A stretch of DNA of 41,028 nt, from the NCBI GenBank assembly GCA_009783705.1, contig WRCX01000012.1, positions 1 to 41,028 of the forward strand. Direction: 5' to 3'. The position numbers and the translations under genes were made by a program. Shown here in pieces: positions 17,995 through 25,601 of this stretch (the first letter of the stretch is position 1; each line of letters opens with the position of its first letter). Source of the stretch: Candidatus Bathycorpusculum hydrogenotrophicum. Lineage in GTDB: Archaea > Thermoproteota > Bathyarchaeia > Bathyarchaeales > Bathycorpusculaceae. Below the pieces are notes generated by a model. It was not told the origin of the DNA, did no database searches, and saw nothing but the letters and a program-made list of their open reading frames with translations.

Positions 17995-18831
17995 ATGGTC
18001 ACTATAAAGGGAATGCTTCGAACGTTGTCTATGGTCAAAAATCCAGTTACTCTTATTAATCTAAAACTGAGGAAAAAATCAGTTAACATTACTTTTCCAA
18101 ATGGCGATGCTTTTCAAGTGACCTGGTCACAGTTTAGATCGTTTAGAGATTGCTACACATTTGTAAAAAATTGTCAGATACAGCAGATAAACGATGACGC
18201 TTTCAAAATCACCACCGATAAGTATCAATTGATTGGTTGCCGTGTACTGATAGATGTCGTGACCGAGCTGGAGTCAGGCTTCTATGGCTATGATTATCGG
18301 GGTAAAGTTGTTCTTGATGTTGGCGGTTTTGAAGGCGAGTCCGCTGTTTTTTTCTGGTCAAGGGGCGCAAAAAAAGTTGTGGTCTATGAACCGGTACTTG
18401 AGCATCATCCCGTTATCTGTGAAAATATTCGTTTGAATAAAGTAAATGCTGAGGTTCACTCTGAAGGTATAGGTGATAGTGATGGTGAGCGGGTTGTTGC
18501 TTACGTTGAAATTGATTTGGGGTTTGGTCTTGGAACCGGGGGGTCCAATAAGTTGACTATTAGGCTCAAAGAGGTTTCAAAGGTTATTGCTGAAAGTGGC
18601 GGGGATATTGCAAAGTTTGACTGTGAAGGTGCTGAACTGTCTTTGCTCACAGTGCCTAAAGAAACGCTCAGAACACTAGAATATGTGATGGTTGAATTTC
18701 ACACGCCTCAAATCAGAAAACAGCTCATTGAGAAATTTAACAGTTCAGGCTTTACTGTGAGCAGAGATATTGACAGAGGCAACAAAGATGGTATATCGGT
18801 AATGCATTTTAAAAGGAAACCAGATGCTTGA
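17995..18831 (+). CDS. FkbM family SAM-dependent methyltransferase
   Basis: 278 residues from ATG 17995, chosen because GGTG lies 6 bases upstream; a GTG at 17986 would add three residues. VVLDVGGFEGESAVFF is motif I of the FkbM family, VYEPVLEHH gives the acidic ribose contact, and AKFDCEGAELSLL is the family's KIDCEGAE motif. FkbM proteins O-methylate sugars and other small molecules. It follows the flippase in the glycan locus and probably caps or decorates a sugar residue. Confidence 0.87.
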   Translation: MVTIKGMLRTLSMVKNPVTLINLKLRKKSVNITFPNGDAFQVTWSQFRSFRDCYTFVKNCQIQQINDDAFKITTDKYQLIGCRVLIDVVTELESGFYGYDYRGKVVLDVGGFEGESAVFFWSRGAKKVVVYEPVLEHHPVICENIRLNKVNAEVHSEGIGDSDGERVVAYVEIDLGFGLGTGGSNKLTIRLKEVSKVIAESGGDIAKFDCEGAELSLLTVPKETLRTLEYVMVEFHTPQIRKQLIEKFNSSGFTVSRDIDRGNKDGISVMHFKRKPDA

Positions 18832-19239
18832 TTAGTTGATTTAAATTCTCAAAATTTTTAATTATTAGGTTCTGTTTGACTTTCCGAATTTGTGTTTTAA
18901 TGTCCAGTTAACTTAACATGTGTGAACTGTGTTTGTAGTGGTTATTTCTGTTTTTGAGTAGGGTGAATTGTTTTATCCTCTGAGTGGGGTTGTGTTATGT
19001 TAAAATTAACAATAGCCGTTCGTTATGCGGTGGGTTGTGTTTGAAGTTGGTGGTGATTATTTGTATTTTTTATATGGGTGCTAGTTTTTTTCTAAAACTT
19101 TGTTTTTATCCATTTTATAGAATATTTGTTTAATGGCTGTGGGTGGGTGTGGGATACTTGTGAAAAAGCTTAAAGAGGTGCTATTGGGCTTATGTATTCA
19201 ATAAACCCTTGGAGAAGTCTTGGATAGAGGCGATGGTTT
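18832..19239. other. Long T-rich intergenic spacer
   Basis: No supported gene. It is T-rich with several T runs, and T/G-biased from about 18940 to 19160. A small palindrome TGTTAA-AA-TTAACA sits at 18998-19011. It could hold the terminator of the FkbM gene and a promoter for the GT2 gene, but no TATA box stands out. Confidence 0.4.
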
Positions 19240-20160
19240 TTGAGAGATGACTTAGTGTTTCGAGACAAAGTGGTTTTAGGCATCAAAAATGTTGCTTCGT
19301 GGGCTCCCAAGTTGGGGTTAATGAAAAAACCCCGGTATCACAAAGACGGGGTCACGTTTCTTGTGGCAGTTAAAGATGAGGAAAGATGGATCAAACCCTG
19401 TATCCAATCAATCCAAGACGTCGCAGATGAAATCATCGTCGTAGATAGCTCTGTTGAGGACAACACAACAAAAATTGTCGAATCTCTAGTAGTAAGTAAC
19501 CCCAAAATTAAGCACATAAAATTCTACTGGGGAGGGGCAAACGCTTTTGCTCTCTCACTCCACATCGGTCTATCAAGTGCCAATTATAAATGGCTCTTTA
19601 AATGGGACAGCGATCTTGTTGCCAAAAGTCCCCAAGCAATACAGGAATGGATAAACCGACTAAAATACCTCGACCCAAACCGTTACTACGTAATCGACAT
19701 ACCCCGCATCAACTTAGAGGGTGATCTTGAACATCAATCTCGTACATTGCCCTTTGGTGCCTATGAGGGGCGTCTCTTTACTTGGAGTCCAGAACTACGC
19801 TGGGCCCTAAAAGACAACTATTACGAGCAAATCTCAGGAGACAGCATCTGGGGTCATCGCTTCCCACCTTGGTTTAACAACCTGAGATGGCATGAACCCT
19901 ACGTTTTTCACTGCAACATAAAAAGCCCCAAACGCTCCCTGACACGGCGATACTGGGGTGACTACATGGTACATAAAGAAACCCGTTTCGCAGACTTGGA
20001 GGAGTACACTGCATATAGAGTTCGTCAAGATTTGGGGCTAAGCGTAGAAGAAGCCATTAAAGAAATGACAAAGGTGATTGAAAAAGATATGATGCCCTAC
20101 GATAGAGCTCGTTTTGGCGAATTACCTGAGCTTTTAAAAAATAGTTCAGCTATCGTTTAG
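19240..20160 (+). CDS. GT2 glycosyltransferase
   Basis: 306 residues. VTFLVAVKDEERWI begins the GT-A domain and IIVVDSSVEDNT is the nucleotide-binding strand. KWDSD (around residue 125) is the metal site. The C-terminal half is rich in Trp, Arg and Tyr, and no membrane segment is seen. TTG is the start; an ATG at 19233 is out of frame and meets a stop at once. It stands alone between two large spacers. Donor sugar unknown; its nearness to the rhamnose genes makes rhamnosyl transfer one option. Confidence 0.8.
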   Translation: MRDDLVFRDKVVLGIKNVASWAPKLGLMKKPRYHKDGVTFLVAVKDEERWIKPCIQSIQDVADEIIVVDSSVEDNTTKIVESLVVSNPKIKHIKFYWGGANAFALSLHIGLSSANYKWLFKWDSDLVAKSPQAIQEWINRLKYLDPNRYYVIDIPRINLEGDLEHQSRTLPFGAYEGRLFTWSPELRWALKDNYYEQISGDSIWGHRFPPWFNNLRWHEPYVFHCNIKSPKRSLTRRYWGDYMVHKETRFADLEEYTAYRVRQDLGLSVEEAIKEMTKVIEKDMMPYDRARFGELPELLKNSSAIV

Positions 20161-20401
20161 CTTCGTTTTCATAACTAACTAAAGAGTGCCACGGTAGATA
20201 GTTAAGCCTTTTTTCACTTATCGGTTCCAAGATCTCCTTAGGGATGTTCCACACATTTTTACATAATTTCTATCCTATTCGAAGTAATAACCTAAACCAA
20301 GCGGTCGATACAGAAAATCCTGTTTGTCTGACTTAGAAAGCGATATGTGCTCTGTTTTTGGTTCGCTAATTAGTTTACTTTTGCAGTTTGTTTTATTAAG
20401 T

Positions 20402-20411
20402 AAGTTATAAT
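20402..20411 (+). promoter_or_regulatory. TATA-like element before the rmlACBD genes
   Basis: AGTTATAATA lies in AAGTAAGTTATAATACTTGG. Initiation 25-30 bases downstream would give a very short leader before ATG 20444, which supports that start over TTG 20414. Confidence 0.4.
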
Positions 20412-20443
20412 ACTTGGTTTTCCTCTTAACCTTTAAGGTTGAT

Positions 20444-21502
20444 ATGAAGGCTCTTGTGCTCAGCGGCGGCAAAGGCACGCGGCTTCGTCCCCTGACTTTT
20501 ACTTGTGCTAAACAGCTTATTCCTGTAGCAAACAAACCTATTTTGGGTTATGTTCTTGATCAGGTGGCTGCAACATCTATTACAGAAGTGGGCATTATCA
20601 CAGCACCTGAAACGGGTCACTTTGTTGAGGCCTATGTTGCTGATGGTTCAAGTTGGAACCTTGATGTGCAATATATTCCTCAGCAACCCTTGGGTTTGGC
20701 ACATGCAGTAAAAACTGCTAAGGAGTTTTTGGGGTCTGATCCTTTTGTTATGTGCTTAGGCGATAACATAACCGGCCAGGGTTTGGCTGGATTTATTGAA
20801 AAATTTATTGCCGAAGGATTGGATGCATTAATTATCCTCAAAGAAGTAGAGACCCCCTCTAGTTTTGGTATCGCACAGCTCGATAAGGTGGGTAATATTG
20901 TTCAGCTTGTAGAGAAACCTAAAATTCCCATGGGTAATTTAGCCATTATTGGTACGTATTTGTTCTCAAGTCGGATTCATGAGGCTATTGAGCGTATTGT
21001 GCCGTCGTGGCGTGGCGAACTTGAAATTACTGATGCGATCCAAGAAATGATACACATGGGCTTTACGGTGAAGGCAGAGCTTCTTGATTCTTGGTGGCTT
21101 GATACAGGCAAAAAAGATGATATCTTGTCTGCTAATGCCATAATTCTAGATGAATGTGTTTCATATGATGTTAAGGGCAAGGTTGTTGACAGTACTCTTG
21201 TTGGTCGTGTACGGGTTGAAGCTGATACTGAGATCATAAATAGTGTTGTTCGGGGGCCCTGTGTAATTGGCAAAAATGTTTTGGTTGAGGGCTCCTTTAT
21301 TGGGCCCTACACAAGCATTGGCGACAACTCTAAGATCTGTAATTCCAATCTTGAATACTGTGTGGTACATGATGGTGTTACAATACAAGATGTGGAACGG
21401 CTCGAGGATAGTTTAATTGGAAAAAATGCGAAAGTAACCCGAAACCCGCGTAATCGGACTTTAAAATTGCATGTAGGTGACTACTCTGAGCTTGAAGTAT
21501 AG
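20444..21502 (+). CDS. rmlA: Glucose-1-phosphate thymidylyltransferase (long form)
   Basis: 352 residues from ATG 20444. The N-terminal nucleotidyltransferase signature is LSGGKGTRLRPLT, with LGDN in the metal-binding region and VEKPK further on. The last about 110 residues have the hexapeptide pattern of a left-handed beta helix, as in StrD-type long RmlA proteins. It makes dTDP-glucose from dTTP and glucose-1-phosphate, the first step to dTDP-L-rhamnose. RmlC, B and D follow at once. Confidence 0.9.
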   Translation: MKALVLSGGKGTRLRPLTFTCAKQLIPVANKPILGYVLDQVAATSITEVGIITAPETGHFVEAYVADGSSWNLDVQYIPQQPLGLAHAVKTAKEFLGSDPFVMCLGDNITGQGLAGFIEKFIAEGLDALIILKEVETPSSFGIAQLDKVGNIVQLVEKPKIPMGNLAIIGTYLFSSRIHEAIERIVPSWRGELEITDAIQEMIHMGFTVKAELLDSWWLDTGKKDDILSANAIILDECVSYDVKGKVVDSTLVGRVRVEADTEIINSVVRGPCVIGKNVLVEGSFIGPYTSIGDNSKICNSNLEYCVVHDGVTIQDVERLEDSLIGKNAKVTRNPRNRTLKLHVGDYSELEV

Positions 21503-21561
21503 CGGGTTAATGGGAAGTGTTATAAGCACTCCTTGTCGCTATGTTATGCGTAGGTGAGACG

Positions 21562-22065
21562 ATGTTAGAGGGGATGCGCATTAAGCCTATAAAACGCTTA
21601 GTCGATGAGCGGGGTTTCTTTAGTGAGGTCATGCGCCATGACTGGGGCGATCTCTTTGGAGATGATGTGGTTGTGCAGATAAATCATTCTTTTAGTTACC
21701 CTGACATTATCCGAGCTTGGCATCGTCACCTTCGAGGTCAAGTGGATTACTTTTTGGTTTTGAGGGGTTCGATTAAGCTCTGTGCGTTTGATGAGCAAAC
21801 TCTTGAGCTTACCGAAATCGTTTCTAGCGGCACCGAGTTACAGGTGGTTAGGGTGCCGGGGCATTATTGGCATGGGTTTAAAGCCCTTGGCACCGAGTCA
21901 ACGATGCTTGTGTACTATACCACTAAACTCTATGATGTTGCTGATCCTGACGAGGAGCGGCGGGTTTGGAATGATCCAACACTCATTCCCCAAAGCATAA
22001 ACGGCAAAAAATCTGATGAACGTGTTGGTAAAAGCTGGGATTGGAATAGTGTCCCTCATAGGTGA
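21562..22065 (+). CDS. rmlC: dTDP-4-dehydrorhamnose 3,5-epimerase-like cupin
   Basis: 167 residues from ATG 21562, chosen because GGTGAGA lies just upstream; ATG 21541 is an alternative. The cupin core has RAWHRH (expected catalytic His region) and VDYFLVLRGSIKL. VPGHYWHGF occurs in the second half as in RmlC proteins. It would epimerise C3 and C5 of dTDP-4-keto-6-deoxyglucose. The sequence is divergent from bacterial RmlC; the operon context decides the call. Confidence 0.82.
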   Translation: MLEGMRIKPIKRLVDERGFFSEVMRHDWGDLFGDDVVVQINHSFSYPDIIRAWHRHLRGQVDYFLVLRGSIKLCAFDEQTLELTEIVSSGTELQVVRVPGHYWHGFKALGTESTMLVYYTTKLYDVADPDEERRVWNDPTLIPQSINGKKSDERVGKSWDWNSVPHR

Positions 22066-22070
22066 TTATG

Positions 22071-23078
22071 ATGAAAGTTTTAGTGACTGGTGGTTTAGGT
22101 TTTATCGGAAGCAACTTCTGCCGCTACATGCTTGCAGCATACCCTGAATGTGAATTGATAAATGTAGACAAAGTCGGCATAGGCGCAAACCCGGCCAACC
22201 TGCAGATGATAGAGAACAATAAACGTTACACCTTTATCAAAGGCGATATCTGCAACCCGCAGCTAATCAACCGATTAGTCCATCAAGTTGATGCAGTTGT
22301 AAACATTGCTGCTGAAACCCATGTTGATAGAAGCATAACCGACCCCAACGTGTTTTTACAAAACAACACTGTGGGAACCTTTACAATTCTTGAAGCTATC
22401 AAACGCCATAACCACAAAGCCCGCTTTGTGCAGGTATCAACCGATGAGGTTTATGGCGAAGCCTTGGAGGGCTCTTTTACAGAGAATACCCCGCCTAAAC
22501 CCTCCAACCCATACTCAGCCTCCAAAGCCGCGGCGGATATGTTTGTGCTATCTTACTGCAAAACCTATGGTTTGAAAGCCTCCATTACTCGATGCACTAA
22601 CAATTTTGGCCCCTACCAGCTTCCCGAAAAACTCATACCAAAAATCATCATACGAGCCCTGCGTGATCTGAAGCTTCCCATCTATGGCAAAGGCACAAAC
22701 ATTCGCGATTGGATACATGTTACAGATCACTGCAAAGCCGTTGGTATGGTGCTTGAGAAAGGTAAACCCGGTGAAATCTACAATATATCAGCCGGTAACG
22801 AAGCTACCAACCTTGAAATAGTAAAAAAAATCCTTACCTCTATCAAAAAACCCGAGAGCCTGCTAACCTTTGTAGATGACCGACCGGGGCATGATGTCCG
22901 CTACAGCCTAGATTCCAAAAAAATCCGCGACGAACTAGGCTGGAAACCTACTGAAATCTTTGAAGATGCTCTGAACTCAACAGTGGAGTGGTATGTTGGA
23001 AATGAGCCGTGGTGGACTCCCTTTGCTACCGATGCAATCCTACACCCCACACCTTGGAAACGGGGGAATCTGAATTGA
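22071..23078 (+). CDS. rmlB: dTDP-glucose 4,6-dehydratase
   Basis: 335 residues from ATG 22071, five bases after GGTGA; ATG 22068 is also possible. GGLGFIG binds NAD, STDEVYGE carries the T-D-E catalytic residues of dTDP-glucose dehydratases, and YSASKAA is the YXXXK motif. It converts dTDP-glucose to dTDP-4-keto-6-deoxyglucose. Codons shift abruptly to A/C-rich compared with rmlA and rmlC just upstream in the same gene string. Confidence 0.92.
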   Translation: MKVLVTGGLGFIGSNFCRYMLAAYPECELINVDKVGIGANPANLQMIENNKRYTFIKGDICNPQLINRLVHQVDAVVNIAAETHVDRSITDPNVFLQNNTVGTFTILEAIKRHNHKARFVQVSTDEVYGEALEGSFTENTPPKPSNPYSASKAAADMFVLSYCKTYGLKASITRCTNNFGPYQLPEKLIPKIIIRALRDLKLPIYGKGTNIRDWIHVTDHCKAVGMVLEKGKPGEIYNISAGNEATNLEIVKKILTSIKKPESLLTFVDDRPGHDVRYSLDSKKIRDELGWKPTEIFEDALNSTVEWYVGNEPWWTPFATDAILHPTPWKRGNLN

Positions 23079-23959
23079 AACTCTTAATCACCGGCGCAAA
23101 TGGACTGTTTGGCTCCAAATTAGCCCAGATGGCCCTTGAGAGAGGCATTGAGGTCTACTCCTCAGATCTTGAAGCCCAATCACCTTATGGCACTCCTCTT
23201 AAACTAGATGTCTCAAACAAAACCCAAGTTGACGCAGTATTTGAGCGCATAAAACCCGATGTAGTGGTTCATGCCGCTGCACTAACTGATGTAGATAAGT
23301 GTGAACTAAACAAAGGGTTTGCTTGGAAAGTTAACGTAGATGGAACCATGCACATACGCGAAGCATCCGAGCGTGAAGAAGCCTTCCTAGTTTACTTATC
23401 CACCGACTATGTGTTTAGCGGTGAGAAAGGTTGCTACGTAGAATCTGATGCAGCGGATCCTCAAAACTACTATGGCCTAACTAAACTAATCGCTGAGGAA
23501 ATTGTTCAAACCCTCCCAGAATTTTTCATCGTCCGACCCAGCGTAATCTATGGCGCTACTCCCGCCGCAGGCAAAACCAATTTTGCCCTCTGGCTCATTG
23601 AAACACTGCGCAAAGGCGAACGCGTCCGAATCGTTAAAGACCAATGGAACACGCCTACCCTAAACACCAATCTTGCCGAGATGGTTCTAGAGGCTGCTGA
23701 TCGCCGTTTGGTTGGACTCTATCATCTGTGTGGTGCCACAAAAGTCACCCGCTTAGAATTTGCTAAAGCAATCGCTACTGCTTTTGGTTTAGATACAGGA
23801 CTAATCGATAAGGTTGCGTCTTCACAGCTTTCCTGGCTTGCTAAACGTCCCATAGATTCTTCACTTGACACCTCCTTAGCACAACGCGTTCTCAAATCCA
23901 AACCCTTACCCCTAGAGGCTGCTCTTGCCCAATTAAAAATCGAGTTAACCCAAACATAA
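23075..23959 (+). CDS. rmlD: dTDP-4-dehydrorhamnose reductase
   Basis: 294 residues from TTG 23075, which overlaps the rmlB stop by 4 bases and has GGGGGAA a few bases upstream. TGANGLFGSKL is the nucleotide-binding loop, STDYVFSG and YYGLTK (YXXXK) complete the RmlD active site. It reduces the 4-keto group with NAD(P)H to give dTDP-L-rhamnose. An upstream extension of the frame lies wholly within rmlB and is unlikely to be used. Confidence 0.9.
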   Translation: MKLLITGANGLFGSKLAQMALERGIEVYSSDLEAQSPYGTPLKLDVSNKTQVDAVFERIKPDVVVHAAALTDVDKCELNKGFAWKVNVDGTMHIREASEREEAFLVYLSTDYVFSGEKGCYVESDAADPQNYYGLTKLIAEEIVQTLPEFFIVRPSVIYGATPAAGKTNFALWLIETLRKGERVRIVKDQWNTPTLNTNLAEMVLEAADRRLVGLYHLCGATKVTRLEFAKAIATAFGLDTGLIDKVASSQLSWLAKRPIDSSLDTSLAQRVLKSKPLPLEAALAQLKIELTQT

Positions 23960-24010
23960 CTTGGCTAGCGTAACTGTTATGTAGCAATGTGCTTTTTGCA
24001 TGTTAGAATG

Positions 24011-24367
24011 ATGAACCAATCCAGCATCAAGCAGATTGCACGGCAACGGATCGAAATATTGTTTGGGCAAGCTAAAAAGGTCGCGCCCTCAAATCCTACG
24101 TTAGCGGCTGTGTATGTAGCGTCTGCACGGCGGATTGCGATGGCGGCTCGAATTCGTTTGCCGCTAGAGTTTCGGCGTGAGACTTGCCGGGAATGCAATG
24201 CCCTGTTTAGATATGGAGTTAACTGCCGAGTTAGAGTAAAACAAAAAAGGGAGCCTCACGTGGTAGTAACATGTTTAAACTGCGGGAATTACACTCGCTA
24301 TATGTTAAGAAAAAAGGTGCGCAAAGCAATTGATCAAGATAACATCAAAAATGAAGCGCCATGTTAA
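24011..24367 (+). CDS. rnp4: RNase P protein component 4 (Rpp21/Rpr2)
   Basis: 118 residues from ATG 24011; ATG 24008 is equally possible. Two CXXC pairs (C59/C62 and C88/C91) form the zinc ribbon of Rpr2/Rpp21, after an N-terminal helical part (residues 1-50) with the usual ARRIAMAARIRLP pattern. It is a protein subunit of archaeal RNase P, which matures tRNA 5' ends. It overlaps the YhbY-type gene by 17 bases, a pairing common in archaea. Confidence 0.92.
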   Translation: MNQSSIKQIARQRIEILFGQAKKVAPSNPTLAAVYVASARRIAMAARIRLPLEFRRETCRECNALFRYGVNCRVRVKQKREPHVVVTCLNCGNYTRYMLRKKVRKAIDQDNIKNEAPC

Positions 24368-24638
24368 GCACGTTCTAAAAGATGAAAACCCAACGATTTG
24401 GGTGGGCAAGGATGGTTTATCGGCGCAATCGATAAGCGAAATTGAGAAGCAACTACAGAGAAACAAGATGGTTAAGGTGCGGATTTTGCCAGCGGCACTC
24501 AAAGAGTTGACTACCGCTGAAGACATCGCCAATAAAGCTGCAAAAGAAACAGAGTCTGCGTTGGTAGAAGTCAGAGGCCATGTGTTTATCCTGTTTAGAA
24601 AACGCAGAGCCGCTGAACCCGAGCCGCCTGCACCCTAA
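24351..24638 (+). CDS. YhbY/CRM-domain RNA-binding protein
   Basis: 95 residues from ATG 24351; a TTG at 24330 would add seven. The CRM fold is shown by WVGKDGLS (the GXXG-type loop), VKVRI and the helix with IANKAAKETESALVEVRGHVFILFR. Such proteins bind structured RNA in ribosome or RNase P context. It overlaps rnp4 and the two are surely co-transcribed. The C-terminus is short and Pro/Glu-rich. Confidence 0.9.
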   Translation: MKRHVKHVLKDENPTIWVGKDGLSAQSISEIEKQLQRNKMVKVRILPAALKELTTAEDIANKAAKETESALVEVRGHVFILFRKRRAAEPEPPAP

Positions 24639-24649
24639 TTTATTTAACC

Positions 24650-24658
24650 TATAAATAT
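24650..24658 (+). promoter_or_regulatory. TATA box before hemerythrin-like gene
   Basis: CTATAAATA is a strong archaeal TATA match about 70 bases upstream of the TTG start at 24722. A GGTGA ribosome binding site lies at about 24711-24715. Confidence 0.5.
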
Positions 24659-24721
24659 CCCCACGTTTTCTTCTTTAGTGCAATACTTGTTTTAGTTAAT
24701 TAATTAGTTAGGTGACTTGTT

Positions 24722-25156
24722 TTGGGTCTTAGTGAATCTATAAAACGTGATCATGATATATACCGCAGGTTTTTTACTAAAATGTCAAAGACAACCCCAA
24801 AGGATGGGCCGATGCGAGAAATTGCTCTCAAAGAGGTTATGCAAAATATCTATACACATCACAAAGCAGAAGAGCTGACAATTTTTCCTAAGATGATGCA
24901 GATACCTGAGTTGCGGGGACTAGCCTTTGAGCTTGAAGTGGAACATGCCGATATGAAACAACTCTTTGAAACCCTAAAAACGGAACGTACCGACACAGAA
25001 ATCTGGAAATACAAACTCATCCCCATATACGATATCATGCATGCCCATTGGTTAAAAGAAGAGGAAACTTTAACGCCATTTGGATTGGACTATTTTTCTG
25101 AAGCTGACTGGACACAACTAGGCCAACACTTTGATGAGATAGTGCATAAAAGTTAA
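24722..25156 (+). CDS. Hemerythrin HHE-domain protein
   Basis: 144 residues forming a four-helix HHE pattern: H11 (RDHDIYRR), H46/H47 with E50/E51 (HHKAEEL), H75, then H107/H109 and EEE 113-115. These could bind a di-iron centre that senses or carries oxygen, or protects against it. Start is TTG, set by GGTGA upstream. The role in this organism is not shown; redox or oxygen defence is the family-based guess. Confidence 0.85.
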   Translation: MGLSESIKRDHDIYRRFFTKMSKTTPKDGPMREIALKEVMQNIYTHHKAEELTIFPKMMQIPELRGLAFELEVEHADMKQLFETLKTERTDTEIWKYKLIPIYDIMHAHWLKEEETLTPFGLDYFSEADWTQLGQHFDEIVHKS

Positions 25157-25216
25157 GCTATAGGTTGTTCTGTGAATTTATTTATACTTTAACCAGTTAA
25201 CAACGTTAGGATCAGC

Positions 25217-25531
25217 ATGAAGTTTTTAATTATACAGAAGGTAAAACGTGATGTGCCCCTTGAGCGTTGGGCAAAACTGTTGCCTTTACAGTTTAAATAT
25301 TTTGAGAGTCTTGAGAAAGAAAAAAGCCTCGATCTCACCTATCATCTTATTGGACATCAGGGTAGTATGCTCATAGTTAATGCTGAATCTGATGAAAAAC
25401 TCAGCCGTATCATCGGACAGGACCCTCTTTTCTTTGAATGTGACCGTCAAATCTATCCTTTAGCTGCACGGCAAGCGCACGAAAAACAAATTCTCGAGCT
25501 CTTAAAACAACCCGTAGAACTGGGCATGTAA
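25217..25531 (+). CDS. Small ferredoxin-fold protein, muconolactone isomerase-like
   Basis: 104 residues with an alternating strand-helix pattern (MKFLIIQKVKRDV, then a helix LERWAKLLPLQFKYF, then LTYHLIGHQGSMLIVNAES) as in the dimeric alpha-beta barrel families of muconolactone isomerase or YciI type. No catalytic residues are obvious. A TATA-like TTTATACTT lies about 35-40 bases upstream. It ends 70 bases from the convergent adhesin gene. The function is unknown. Confidence 0.6.
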   Translation: MKFLIIQKVKRDVPLERWAKLLPLQFKYFESLEKEKSLDLTYHLIGHQGSMLIVNAESDEKLSRIIGQDPLFFECDRQIYPLAARQAHEKQILELLKQPVELGM

Positions 25532-25538
25532 CGCTAAA

Positions 25539-25571
25539 CAAAAAAATAAAAAGGGAAGACGGCTTGCGCCG
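25539..25571 (-). terminator. Hairpin plus T-run terminator after the adhesin gene
   Basis: Read on the minus strand just beyond the stop, CGGCGCAAGCCG forms a 4-bp stem and is followed by a long T-rich run (complement of the A-run at 25539-25554). This resembles an intrinsic terminator. Confidence 0.45.
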
Positions 25572-25601
25572 CCTCTAAAGAGACACTATTTTATAGACTT
25601 C

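Noticed and set aside
23009-23074. Upstream extension of rmlD
   Set aside because: It lies within rmlB in another frame; the TTG at 23075 with overlap and GGGGGAA fits coupled translation.
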